Below are positions 1 to 9,801 of a DNA stretch of 64,000 bases, piece by piece; positions within the stretch are counted from its first letter, which is position 1; each line of letters opens with the position of its first letter. The translations under genes and the position numbers were made by a program. The DNA comes from Setoptus koraiensis (Eukaryota; Arthropoda). A model generated the notes under the pieces. That model made no database searches and had not been told where the DNA came from. It saw only the letters and a program-made list of their open reading frames with translations. Where the stretch lies: positions 19,282,001 to 19,346,000 of the forward strand of contig CM106586.1 of assembly GCA_048013815.1 (NCBI GenBank), given 5' to 3'.

Positions 1-1103
1 ACTTGGCAAGATCATACTAGCCGATGTGCTTCTAGAACATTTGAAAGGTTGATATCTATATATGACATCCTTCGTCCCGTCAATGAATGTTGATTGTTCG
101 CCATGCTGATTATGGGTGGTAACAAACTCTTGACCCCCTTCAGCGTCCACATATTCATGTGTGGTATATCGAATCTGAATATATTAAATTGTATTTTATT
201 TATGTCCATAAGGGTGTATATTAATTTAGCCATTGAGCTGGTTTTACTAAAGAAATTGACGGTGCGATTCGAATGTTAGCCATCGGTGTGGATTGGCTAA
301 CAGACCCACGATGAATAAACTTACATTTGAATTTCTGATCATTTGAACATTTTCTGAAACAATGTGAATGTTTAGTTTGCTGGTACCACTTTGTAGATAT
401 ATTGACGGGAAAGGAGGCTCGGGTACATCTATTTGGTAGTTGGAGATAAGATTGTGAGTTTAATTGTGCTGGATCGATATGGTGTCTAGTTGGAGCGTAA
501 CTTTTGCAAGAGCAGATTTTGTCCAATTTTGTCTAGTCTGATCTGAGCTTTCTATTACCTTCGCCAGACAATTCTGCAGAAACTGTCGAAAAACTGTCCG
601 CTATGTTGAAAATACAAAAAGTAATGTACCAAAAAACCGGTAACATTTTATTATTGCTAGACTACTGTTACCTATTGAATATTATTGTAATTGTTTAAAT
701 ATAATCGATGCATGTTAGTCATTCATCGCAAAACATTAATGGCCGACGAATCGACACTAACGACACTCTTTCGGAATAACTATGCTTCACGTAACAATTG
801 ATGCTTTCAATTATCTAGACACTATCTACGCCTGAGGTAGATAGTGCATCTCTGCGTTGGTAGTAATTGTCATCGATGGAAACCTATGCAGCTTTATCAA
901 AAGGAATATCGCTACTTTCTTTCATCAATGTTAACAAATACCTGACCTATTTCATGTCGAATTCTGATGCATTCAACAGAGAGGACAAGAAACGGGTCCG
1001 AGAAAATCAACTATAGACGATGCACCTATAGAGCTCAATTTTGCAATGCTATACCTCTACATATGTTCCATGTGTTCAATTGTTCTTACAAATGAACGAA
1101 TAT
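1..1103. other. AT-rich intergenic DNA downstream of glucosidase II alpha
   Basis: I see no convincing gene here. The open frames are short, without recognisable domains or codon structure. The stretch holds the 3' flank of the minus-strand glucosidase gene and one clean 10-bp hairpin at 820-846. A second gene may lie just beyond the left edge, but nothing in the sequence shows it. Confidence 0.6.
820..846. repeat. perfect 10-bp inverted repeat, 7-nt loop
   Basis: CACTATCTAC (820-829) and GTAGATAGTG (837-846) are exact reverse complements around a 7-nt loop. The arms are too short for a microRNA precursor. The site lies beyond the 3' end of the glucosidase gene and might be a structured RNA end or a binding site; no function can be assigned. 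Confidence 0.7.
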
Positions 1104-1108
1104 TTATT
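1103..1108 (-). terminator. polyadenylation signal AATAAA overlapping the glucosidase stop codon
   Basis: Read on the minus strand, the last codons are TTC AAA TAA followed by ATATTC. The bases AATAAA are therefore made from the last Lys codon, the TAA stop and the next base. If used, the 3' UTR would be only about 10-30 nt. Another signal farther downstream is possible. Confidence 0.5.
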
Positions 1109-4100
1109 TGAAACTGTCAATCTTTAATTTCCACTCTTTCCATGCTGGTGAGAGTTGCGGCCTTCTTATCTCTAGTCTACTTGTTCCGTCTGATTTAGCA
1201 GGATCCATTTTAAAATTCAATTTTGAACCATTAGAAAATCCTCCTTCTCCATCAGCTACAATGATAGAAGAGATTCGTTTGTCACTAGGCCAGTTGTATA
1301 TAACAATACGCTCTATGACACCATGGTCCAATTGAGCTTTGGTAGATGGTTTGATGTGAAGGAGTTCATCATAGTAAGATATATCCTTGTAGATGGCACT
1401 CTTGGTATCAGGTTCGAGAATCTTTGTTCTATCAACGTAAAGATTTCCATGAGCATAAGATTTGTCGTTGTATTTACCCAAGACAATATCTAAGGTGATG
1501 GGATCTTTGATTGCTAAATCTAGACTGCGTCTCATTCTGTAATGCCTCGGTATAATAGTTCCGGCTCTTTGGAACAGAGGTATCGTTGAGATGTCAACAG
1601 GCATGTGTACAGTTTGGCCACCATGGTACAAGACGAAATTGTTGAGATCAAACCAAGCATTGACATCTTTCTTGCCAGGCAGATACACATTTACAGACTG
1701 AACACCCTTCTCCATGACAGGTTTGACCAGTAAGGCGACTCCAAGACCATGCTGATCATCTAGATCAAATGTCTTCTCATCTTGTGGGTCATGGAACCAG
1801 TGTGGCCGTAGCATGGGCATTCCTGTAAAATGTGATTCAAAAAATAATGTATACCAATAGGGTGCATAAGAGTATCGGAGTCTTATAGCATTCCTTAGGT
1901 GGTTTTGGGTCTCTTCAGAAAACATATAGGCCTCTCTTCTACGTGAATCGTGATGAGCATGAGCGCGGAAAAAAGGTTGAAAGGCACCAGCTTGAAACCA
2001 TCTAATTACAAGTTCATCGGATTCTGGGTTGGAGAAGAATCCCCCGACGTCAGCGCCAACAAAAGGCATACCGGCTACAGACATTGAGAGAAGCATTGGT
2101 ATGGTGGCACGCAAATGCTCCCAGTTGGCCATGTTATCACCGGTCCAGGCTGCACAATATCTCTGCGAACCAGCAAAAAAACTTCTGGTCAGTATAAATG
2201 GACGGTCTAAGTGTCCTCGGTATTTAGCCATACCTTCGTAAGTTGCCTTAGTCATAAGAAAACCATACATATTATGCAAGTCTCTATGCTCCCAACCATC
2301 AACATGCCTCAAATCTCTGGGAGCTGTCACTTCAGGTCCATTGAAAACGGATGGTTCATTCATATCATTCCAAATGTCAACGAGGCAATTCTCATCACCG
2401 GGGAAGTATTTGGGATCAAATTTGGTAGACCACCACTCGGAAACCTGTTTAGAAGCATAATCTGGCCATACACTAGCGCCTGGCCAGCACCAGCCTTCAT
2501 AAGTGTTTTGAGCAGAAGGATCTTTGACCCAGACATTCAAAGAATTTCCCTCCTCGTATACATCATAACCAGGTTCTTTCTTGATATGTGGATCGATGAT
2601 TGCTATTAGGCGTCTTCCGTTATCACTGAGATTTTTGGCAAGTTGAGTGTGGTCGGCGAAGGCCAACGGATCCCAAGTGAAGTATTTTTTTGATCGGCCT
2701 GCCGTGTATTCGATGTCCAACCAGATTGCATCTAGAGGGATGTTAGCGTTGTCGTATCCCTGTTGCACTTGCATAACTTCCTCACCTGTATAGTAGTTCC
2801 ATCTACACTGATGAAAACCGATAGAATAAACTGGTGGCATGGGTATTGTACCAAATGCCTCAGCTTGATAACCCATCACAGTAGAGGGATCAGGTCCTGG
2901 CATAAACCATACATCAATCAGACCAGTTTCACTAAACCAATGTGTGAGCCTGCCTGAGAGATTATTATCACTTGAAACAAAATTAGATATCATATCAACT
3001 ACTCCCGCCTTCTTTGCTTGCGAGCGATTGCTCTCAATATCGATCCAAGTCTCAGATGGATTCAACCAGTAAACACCAAACGAGTCTACTTTAGTTGAAT
3101 GGGATATCATGAATGGTATCGCTCCGTAAAGTGACATGGGAGTGTTGATTTCGTACTCGAATATATCCACATTATATAACCTGTAGGGATCACCTGAATC
3201 CGGCCTTGTATCTCTCAGAGAGAATTGGTCGGCATGCTCAGGAATGCCATAAATGTGATCGCTGTTTGGAAAGTGCAAGTCCATACCAACGGACATAGGC
3301 CCATAAGGACGCAGATCTTGATAGGTAGAAAATGATTCAGCATAAGTCTTAACAGGTGTCTCACTTTGAGTATTTTCTGCTGGACATCCGTCAGGGTTCT
3401 CTATGGGATCACAGGTGGTCTGTCCTGCTGGCTCAACTGAGGGTTGCCCTTCGCCACTTTCAATGGGTCTACCGGCCTCATCGTAAGCTACTGCTTGCTT
3501 GGGCATTCCATAAACAGGTGTTGGTGCCTGCTCTAGATTTTGATGTTCTTCGAATCTCATTAGACCGTGACCGTTAGCCGTAACTACAGTTTTATCCTGC
3601 CAATTTATTACATCAACTTTGAAAGGCGATGCGCTCATGATCATCTTGTATTTACTGCGTTTAATTTCAGTCTCGTCCGTGACTGCAGCGTGGGTTAAAG
3701 TATTGTACGATCCAAATTCAACGACAAGCTTATCGCCCGACACTTTATCGAACGATATCGGTTTGAATTTAATATAGGGATTCAGTGCCTGAAGGGGTTC
3801 GAATCTGTGTCTGGTTGAGTTAAGATCGTTGATTTTCATCCTTAATGCTCCTTTCTCTGTAAGAGTCAAGTCCAAGCGCAATCTCACCTGTTCCTTGCTA
3901 AACAATTCTGCAGTCATTCCACCATCCCCAGTTAGCTTCACTGTTGACATATCTAGTGACCATTGTTGTTCGAATGGTTTTGCGTTACGATTGCGGCCAC
4001 AAAATGATGATTGCTCACATGTTTTGAATTTTGCCCGATCGGCACCCATGACAGAAGTTACTAGCATATATAGAGTAGCCGTGAAGGTTAAAAATGTAAG

Positions 4101-4121
4101 TAGTTTGAGATAGTTCATCAT
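1104..4121 (-). CDS. GANAB: neutral alpha-glucosidase AB / ER glucosidase II catalytic alpha subunit (GH31)
   Basis: A 1,005-residue single-exon glycoside hydrolase family 31 protein. Glucosidase II trims the two inner glucoses of N-glycans in the ER lumen and drives the calnexin cycle. A signal peptide covers about residues 1-26. The family signature FKTCEQSSFC follows, then the N-terminal beta domain with PYGPMSVGMD, the catalytic barrel, and C-terminal beta domains. The nucleophile is D586 in WNDMNEPSVF and the acid/base is D662 in WTGDNMANW; their 76-residue spacing is what I recall for human GANAB. The protein is about 60 residues longer than the human one, because of a low-complexity insert at about residues 205-260 with two extra cysteines (TTCDPIENPDGC). 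There is no C-terminal ER-retention signal, as expected if a beta subunit retains it. The absence of introns over 3 kb is notable. The ATG at 4121 is followed by another at 4118. Confidence 0.95.
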   Translation of the reverse strand: MMNYLKLLTFLTFTATLYMLVTSVMGADRAKFKTCEQSSFCGRNRNAKPFEQQWSLDMSTVKLTGDGGMTAELFSKEQVRLRLDLTLTEKGALRMKINDLNSTRHRFEPLQALNPYIKFKPISFDKVSGDKLVVEFGSYNTLTHAAVTDETEIKRSKYKMIMSASPFKVDVINWQDKTVVTANGHGLMRFEEHQNLEQAPTPVYGMPKQAVAYDEAGRPIESGEGQPSVEPAGQTTCDPIENPDGCPAENTQSETPVKTYAESFSTYQDLRPYGPMSVGMDLHFPNSDHIYGIPEHADQFSLRDTRPDSGDPYRLYNVDIFEYEINTPMSLYGAIPFMISHSTKVDSFGVYWLNPSETWIDIESNRSQAKKAGVVDMISNFVSSDNNLSGRLTHWFSETGLIDVWFMPGPDPSTVMGYQAEAFGTIPMPPVYSIGFHQCRWNYYTGEEVMQVQQGYDNANIPLDAIWLDIEYTAGRSKKYFTWDPLAFADHTQLAKNLSDNGRRLIAIIDPHIKKEPGYDVYEEGNSLNVWVKDPSAQNTYEGWCWPGASVWPDYASKQVSEWWSTKFDPKYFPGDENCLVDIWNDMNEPSVFNGPEVTAPRDLRHVDGWEHRDLHNMYGFLMTKATYEGMAKYRGHLDRPFILTRSFFAGSQRYCAAWTGDNMANWEHLRATIPMLLSMSVAGMPFVGADVGGFFSNPESDELVIRWFQAGAFQPFFRAHAHHDSRRREAYMFSEETQNHLRNAIRLRYSYAPYWYTLFFESHFTGMPMLRPHWFHDPQDEKTFDLDDQHGLGVALLVKPVMEKGVQSVNVYLPGKKDVNAWFDLNNFVLYHGGQTVHMPVDISTIPLFQRAGTIIPRHYRMRRSLDLAIKDPITLDIVLGKYNDKSYAHGNLYVDRTKILEPDTKSAIYKDISYYDELLHIKPSTKAQLDHGVIERIVIYNWPSDKRISSIIVADGEGGFSNGSKLNFKMDPAKSDGTSRLEIRRPQLSPAWKEWKLKIDSFK

Positions 4122-5326
4122 GTTGTGATTTCTTGAAATTTTTGTTTAAAATAATAGAATGTGCTTATCACTGTTACTGATAAATAATCTTGATATTGAA
4201 GTTGATAATAATCCTCGTTTGACTCATTCGTACCAAACATGCTCCAGAGCTAGCCTATCATGTCGTAACAGATAGAGTAACATAAATTGTTAGAAACTGG
4301 CAATAGAGGATGGGTGTCAATCAATAAGTTATAAGTTTAAATATATATGAGTGGTAATACTAATGAGTCCACAATAAAAGAAATGACTATGAATATATAT
4401 GTGTGTGTAGAAACAGATAAGATAATTAGTGTCACATGTGTGTGTGGCAATTATGATGATCTTAGCAATTTAATCAATTATGCTGATGCGAACATGTGTG
4501 TCCGATCATCTTTGACTGTTGTAGCGTTTGTTTTGTCTGACTCACACAAATCCCAGTGCAATGTAACGAGAACTCATCATGAGTCGAGTTCAAACTGAGC
4601 GCTACGAATCACTGCGGCCAATGTTGTTTTTAAACCGTCGAATGAACTGGCGACCCCCTTTAATCTGAGCGCTCTGAAATTGATTGGATGACTCTCGTTC
4701 CACCCCCCCCTTCTCCGTTCTAATCGAAGTGGATGATAGTGTTGTGTTTATTTGCGTCGTTGAATCACCAACTGAAAATTCTTCACAAAATTGACAGACA
4801 TGCATGCGCTGAGTCTCCAAAATGGTATTGTGCGCATTCGTGGATACACAAAAACAGCGAACTTCCACACATGGAATTGTACACACAAACACACACATAC
4901 AAAAGCACCTTGGAAAGCGCAGACACGCAGGCTCTGATCATTGTGAGTAAGGCAGATATAAAATTGTTGTATATTTAGGAATTATAAAATAGAATAGAAT
5001 AAAGTAAGAATACTACACAGATAAACACAGTAAATATGTGCTTTAGCCGTAGTCTTAATGTCTAGGCAAGGTTGCGCAAGGAAAGAAACTGTTATTATTA
5101 TTGGCCACCACTAATCTAATATCTATTATTATTCTTTAAATTTGATTAATTAATAACTATAACAGCAACACCACTCACCACATTAAATATATTTAAATCA
5201 ATTAGAATATAGGTTAGCAACAAACTAATTACAATAACAACAACAATAGTTAAACATCTATTACAACCACTTTGATATCCACTTATAATAATAATAATAA
5301 TAATAATAACAACAACAACATCAAAT
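4122..5326. other. divergent intergenic region between glucosidase II alpha and fzr
   Basis: About 1.2 kb of AT-rich DNA must contain the promoters of both divergent genes. I see a C-run near 4,702, many TG/CA steps, an isolated TTGCGCAA at 5072-5079, and an ATA/AAC trinucleotide tract (about 5285-5320) immediately before the fzr start codon. No confident TATA box was found for either gene, and the short frames here look random. Confidence 0.6.
5285..5320. repeat. ATA/AAC trinucleotide tract in the fzr 5' UTR
   Basis: Tandem ATA repeats pass into AAC/CAA repeats ending 6 nt before the fzr ATG, so they are probably part of its leader. A length-variable microsatellite is likely. Confidence 0.8.
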
Positions 5327-6790
5327 ATGAATCAAAACTATGAAAAACGTCTGCCACGATCTGTAACCTCACCGAAGAAACCCTATCTTCATGTAACTCC
5401 AGAAAAATATAGTGATAGATACACCCCTATCCGTGAGTCACCCAATTGGCAAATAAAATACAGTCTCATACAATCTCCAAATGCATCCGCCAAAATAGTA
5501 AATACAAACAAGCGATCCAAAGATGATACGCCCGAACTAAGAGACGAGAGCATAGCCTATGAATGCTTGTTAAGAAATGAATTGCTTAATGCTGGTATAG
5601 AAGATATTAAAGAGCAAAGGAGCTCGACCGATAACCTCCGCAAGGCACATCCTGTATTGGGCCAAAAGAAGAACCTATTTAGGTATAAATTACACGATGA
5701 TGACAATAATAACCTGAATGAACTAAACACCTCACCCTATTCGTTGTCGCCTGTTGGCGTCAAAAGTCAAAATCTTTTAAGGTCTCCAAAGAAATCATTT
5801 CGTAAGATAAGCAAAAATCCTTTTAAAGTACTAGATGCGCCAGACTTGCAGGACGACTTTTATTTAAATCTTGTTGACTGGTCCTCGACAAATATATTAA
5901 GCGTTGGCTTAGGGACGTGCGTTTATTTATGGAGTGCATGTACATCACAAGTAACTAGATTATGCGATTTATCCGGCCAAGAGGACAATCGTAGTGATAA
6001 AGTCACCTCAGTTTCATGGTCAGAAAGAGGCAACCTAGTTGCTGTTGGCACTGAAACTGGATCAGTTCAAGTATGGGACGTAATAACTAATAAACAAGTG
6101 ACTGTTCTATCGGGTCATACTAACAGAGTGGGCGCCTTAGCATGGAATGGAGATGTTCTTTCGTCAGGAAGTAGGGATAGATCCATATTACAACGGGATG
6201 TCAGAACGCCATCAGTTATTGCTGAAAGAAAATTAGACGGCCATCGGCAAGAGGTTTGCGGTCTTAAATGGTCCCCAGATAATCAAAACTTGGCCTCTGG
6301 TGGTAATGACAATAGATTATTTGTTTGGAACATGCATAGCACTACCCCTGTACAAAGTTATACTGAACACAATGCTGCCGTTAAGGCCATTGCATGGTCG
6401 CCACATCATCATGGCCTCTTAGCTAGTGGTGGTGGAACTGCAGATCGTAAAATTAGATTCTGGAACACTTTAACCGGCCAACCGATGCAAACGGTCGACA
6501 CTGGATCTCAAGTATGCAACCTAGCGTGGTCGAAACACGCCTCAGAGCTCGTATCGACCCATGGATACTCTCAAAATCAAATACTAGTATGGAAGTATCC
6601 CTCATTAGTTCAAGTAGCTAAATTAACTGGTCACACTTCTCGTGTGCTATATCTAGCAATATCGCCGGACGGAGACTCAATTGTTACTGGAGCAGGCGAC
6701 GAAACACTGAGATTTTGGAACATTTTCCATAAAACTCGATCGCACAAAGAGTCTAAGTCTGCATTAAATCTATTTGCGTCAATACGCTGA
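5327..6790 (+). CDS. fzr: Fizzy-related / Cdh1 (FZR1), APC/C co-activator
   Basis: A 487-residue WD40 protein that recruits D-box and KEN-box substrates to the anaphase-promoting complex in late mitosis and G1 and supports endocycles. The N terminus carries the C-box DRYTPIR (residues 30-36). The conserved NELLNAGIEDI and SPYSLSPV segments and KISKNPFKVLDAPDLQDDFYLNLVDW follow. Then come seven WD40 blades (about 175-470), with near-invariant stretches such as LSVGLGTCVYLW and GHRQEVCGLKW. The protein ends in the Ile-Arg tail (SIR) that docks on APC3. Several SP/TP sites in the first 160 residues suit CDK inhibition. The LRNELL and YSLSPV motifs place it with Cdh1 rather than Cdc20. It is one uninterrupted frame in good codon context, so it is either intron-poor or an intact retrocopy. 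AATAAA lies 10 nt after the stop. Confidence 0.97.
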   Translation: MNQNYEKRLPRSVTSPKKPYLHVTPEKYSDRYTPIRESPNWQIKYSLIQSPNASAKIVNTNKRSKDDTPELRDESIAYECLLRNELLNAGIEDIKEQRSSTDNLRKAHPVLGQKKNLFRYKLHDDDNNNLNELNTSPYSLSPVGVKSQNLLRSPKKSFRKISKNPFKVLDAPDLQDDFYLNLVDWSSTNILSVGLGTCVYLWSACTSQVTRLCDLSGQEDNRSDKVTSVSWSERGNLVAVGTETGSVQVWDVITNKQVTVLSGHTNRVGALAWNGDVLSSGSRDRSILQRDVRTPSVIAERKLDGHRQEVCGLKWSPDNQNLASGGNDNRLFVWNMHSTTPVQSYTEHNAAVKAIAWSPHHHGLLASGGGTADRKIRFWNTLTGQPMQTVDTGSQVCNLAWSKHASELVSTHGYSQNQILVWKYPSLVQVAKLTGHTSRVLYLAISPDGDSIVTGAGDETLRFWNIFHKTRSHKESKSALNLFASIR

Positions 6791-7551
6791 ATTGTATAAA
6801 ATAAATAAATTAAAAGATGAGACATACTTCTAGTAACCAAGGCTCACCTATAAGTCACAGCAATGTCTGATGCTCTACTAAACTATTTGATTAATTTGAC
6901 AATATCTATCATGATTGCTTATTGCAATGTATCTATGTTTTAACACCTGATCAGGAGATGGCGCCATGTTTTGATGCATTGGAACGAATGTTGACTTTAT
7001 TGAATAGCAGTTGAGTGCATTGCTAATGTAGAGTCTCGTCATAGACTGCTTGTAAACATGCATGGTGCATTGCAAATAATTGTTTATCAGATTGACGTGC
7101 CAAAGAGAATTTCGTAATATATTCCGTCAAGCTCCATACATGATGAATAGATTATCAATGGCAATTCAAGTGAATTTTACTAAAGGCCTGTGGTATAATT
7201 ATAAGCACTAAACAAACCACTTGATGCCTGTTGCAAGCACAACAACCAATCACTATGGAGATATTATTGCAGAGATACTGAAGATAAGAGAACTAGCCCC
7301 CCGCGAGATCTAAGATGCGTCGTAAATAAAAATGTAAACTACAAGTACAGTATAGTACATTGGAGCTAGCTCATGAGTGCATACATTAATATTATTGTCT
7401 AGTCCATGTTAGCTTAGCCTAGTTTCTTGAATATATAGCCCTGTCAACATTGGAACAAAAGTGAGAAATTCTCGTTTGTATGCCAATTTATTAATAACAA
7501 ACCAACTACCTATTCTACTCGAAGTTCATTACTTAATTTAGGGATCCCACA
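6791..7551. other. intergenic region between fzr and the first MINPP gene
   Basis: Overlapping AATAAA signals at 6800-6809 probably end fzr. The remainder is AT-rich with no coding signal, and it contains the candidate TATA box of the following phosphatase gene at 7432-7438. Confidence 0.6.
7432..7438 (+). promoter_or_regulatory. candidate TATA box for MINPP copy A
   Basis: TATATAG lies 114 nt before the ATG. A start site about 30 nt downstream would give a leader of roughly 90 nt. No strong initiator is visible, so this is tentative. Confidence 0.3.
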
Positions 7552-9063
7552 ATGATTGTGTTAGGATACATAATTACAGTTTTGTGCACCCTTATTTGTT
7601 TGGGAGCTTGCGTATTACGCCAGGAATGTGCCAACCGGGAGCCGTTGTATCAGCCAACGTACAAATTGTATGGAACAAAAACCACCTACAATGATGCCAC
7701 AAAATATATGAATTCAAAGAATCCAAGCGATCTACCCGAGACGTTCAGCCACAAGTCCCTAAGACAAATACACAATGAGCTAACTTCCAAGAGTTGTACG
7801 CCTGTTCAGCTGTACTTTGTCGGTCGACACGCGGCCAGGTTTCCCGATTCCGACGACATAAATGTTCTCAACAATTTTCATCAAACTCTCAAGGCGAAGC
7901 TGGAGCAGCTAGCCAAAAATAACACTCAGTGTGAGAATGACGCCAAACTCCGAGAACAATTTGCTTCTTGGAAGTCCTCAATGAAACCCAATCACGACAA
8001 CTTGGTCACGTTGATTGGTGAACAAGAGGAATTGAATATTGCCAAAAGGTTCGAGTCAATTTATCCCAAACTGTTGGATGCTAAATCGGCCAACATCACC
8101 TTGGGCGTCACGGGAAAACTCAGGACAACGCAAACAGCTGTGGCCTTCCTAAAGGCTCTCAGGAATTACAACTATCCAAAGTGTAGCAATTTTCCCACAA
8201 ACGATATAGAAAATCCGAGTTACAACGTTGAGGCCATCGTCAATAACGAATGTTACAAAGCATTGGAAGATAAGCATCGTTTGGACTTTCTTGACTTCCA
8301 TGACCAATGTAAGAAGATACGCCGAAAGAGTTCTACTGTGAGCATGAAGGACCAAGTTGCGGCCAAAATTCCGCTTGTTAAAAAGTTGGATAGGCCGGAA
8401 ACAGTTCAATTTATCACCGACAGTATACGTAAGAAACTCAGCTTGGACACCCTGACCAGCCAGGAGATGGACAACATTTATGATCTATGCAAGTATGAGA
8501 ATTCTATCAAGGGATCGTCGATTTGGTGTACTCTCCTGGACGATAAACAATTGATCTATCTCGACTATATGGAAGATGTAGATGACTACTTTGGTGACGC
8601 ATACGGAATTGATATTTTTGCCAGTCAATCGTGCCCGTTGGTGAAGGACCTCATCATATCACTTGAGAGAACAATGAAGGGCAACGACGAAAAAGGAGAG
8701 GAAAATCTGAACACTAATCTGTATTTCACCCATGCCGGTGCGCTTAAAAAGCTCTACTCGGCCTTCCAATTATTCAAAGATAAAAAGAGTTATGATGAAA
8801 AAACATTCGAACAATCCATCAGCTCAAGATCGCCACCTATTGATAGGCAATGGAGATCCAGTTTAGCAGTGCCATTCTCAGGAAACATAGCGTTTCATTT
8901 GTACAAGTGTCCTGATAAGAAATTCAAGATACTTGGCAGCGTTGCTGAAAGGCCAGTCAAAATGGGCGGATGTAAACATAAAGTTTGTGATATGGATGAG
9001 TTTATGGAGGCTTATAGATCGAGCTTAAAATGTGACCTGGAAAAAGTGTGTTCATTGAAATGA
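7552..9063 (+). CDS. secreted MINPP1-like histidine phosphatase, copy A
   Basis: A 503-residue member of the multiple inositol polyphosphate phosphatase branch of histidine phosphatases, which remove phosphates from InsP6 and related substrates. A signal peptide (about residues 1-20) indicates entry to the secretory pathway. The phosphate-binding loop is RHAARFP (92-98), with Ala in place of the usual Gly of RHGxRxP; the catalytic His93 and both Arg residues are kept. The second motif is HAG (394-396) where MINPPs usually have HAE. The block RQWRSSLAVPFSGNIAFHLYKC matches the family's conserved [20 protein letters not shown] region. The C terminus lacks the SDEL-type retention signal of vertebrate MINPP1. 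It is intronless and is followed in tandem by a paralogue. It may be a digestive or secreted phytase-like enzyme, or an altered-activity paralogue. AATAAA is at 9228-9233. Confidence 0.88.
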   Translation: MIVLGYIITVLCTLICLGACVLRQECANREPLYQPTYKLYGTKTTYNDATKYMNSKNPSDLPETFSHKSLRQIHNELTSKSCTPVQLYFVGRHAARFPDSDDINVLNNFHQTLKAKLEQLAKNNTQCENDAKLREQFASWKSSMKPNHDNLVTLIGEQEELNIAKRFESIYPKLLDAKSANITLGVTGKLRTTQTAVAFLKALRNYNYPKCSNFPTNDIENPSYNVEAIVNNECYKALEDKHRLDFLDFHDQCKKIRRKSSTVSMKDQVAAKIPLVKKLDRPETVQFITDSIRKKLSLDTLTSQEMDNIYDLCKYENSIKGSSIWCTLLDDKQLIYLDYMEDVDDYFGDAYGIDIFASQSCPLVKDLIISLERTMKGNDEKGEENLNTNLYFTHAGALKKLYSAFQLFKDKKSYDEKTFEQSISSRSPPIDRQWRSSLAVPFSGNIAFHLYKCPDKKFKILGSVAERPVKMGGCKHKVCDMDEFMEAYRSSLKCDLEKVCSLK

Positions 9064-9801
9064 TCCCGGTGAACAGCGTCTTGTTGATGGACGCAAGATA
9101 GTATTTCTATCTCATCTATTACATTCAGTATTAGGCAATAGGTGTCTTGTAGCGGTTAGCGACAACAGCCGCTATAGTCTAGAGAGTTTATCTAGATTCA
9201 AGACGAGATTGATTTGATTGAGTTAATAATAAACAGTCCTGACCGCCAAAGGCGAATGTTGCCATCATCTGACCATACATGCATAATCTGAGTTATGCAC
9301 CAACTCAATATTTACTGTCCGGGCTGTCGATTTGATGAAGTATCGTTTAGTTGTACTTAGTATGCATAGAAAATAAATATTTTGCGACCATCATGCAAGT
9401 TGACTGTGTTAGTTATGACAAGAAAAGTTTTGTCTTCATTTCGACGAAAAATAAATGATCAAAAATAGGTTATAAATAGTATTTTCAAGTGCAAAGTCGA
9501 AACTGAAAAATATCTTGATCTGTCTCGGGCTGACTGTCGGAAAGTTGACTTCGTCTAGACTCTAGCAACTGGAGCAAATTCAAAAATAGAATTAGAATGC
9601 ACCTACAGTCTATTTTAGTTTGTTGGTAGTTTGCTGAAAGCTAGTGCTAGAATTCTTGGGAAATTTTTGTCATTCTGCATTATTAACTCGTACAGGCACA
9701 ACAACAAATAAGTCTCGAATAAGGAAATTGTTATTCCTAGAAGACAGAATAAACTTCCAAGCAAAATTCTTCTGTTACCAGTTAGTAAAAAATACTTGAA
9801 A
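9064..9801. other. intergenic region between the two MINPP copies
   Basis: Contains the polyadenylation signal of copy A (9228-9233), a 15-mer TTTACTGTCCGGGCT (9311-9325) repeated downstream of copy B, and a TATAAATA box at 9471. No gene is seen. Confidence 0.65.
9471..9478 (+). promoter_or_regulatory. candidate TATA box for MINPP copy B
   Basis: A consensus TATAAATA sits 331 nt upstream of the copy B ATG. A start about 30 nt downstream would give a leader near 300 nt, unless a 5' intron exists. Confidence 0.35.

Noticed and set aside
835-855. TGAGGTAG, identical to the let-7 seed, in a hairpin
   Set aside because: The stem is only 10 bp, the rest of the mature let-7 sequence does not match, and no precursor-length fold exists.
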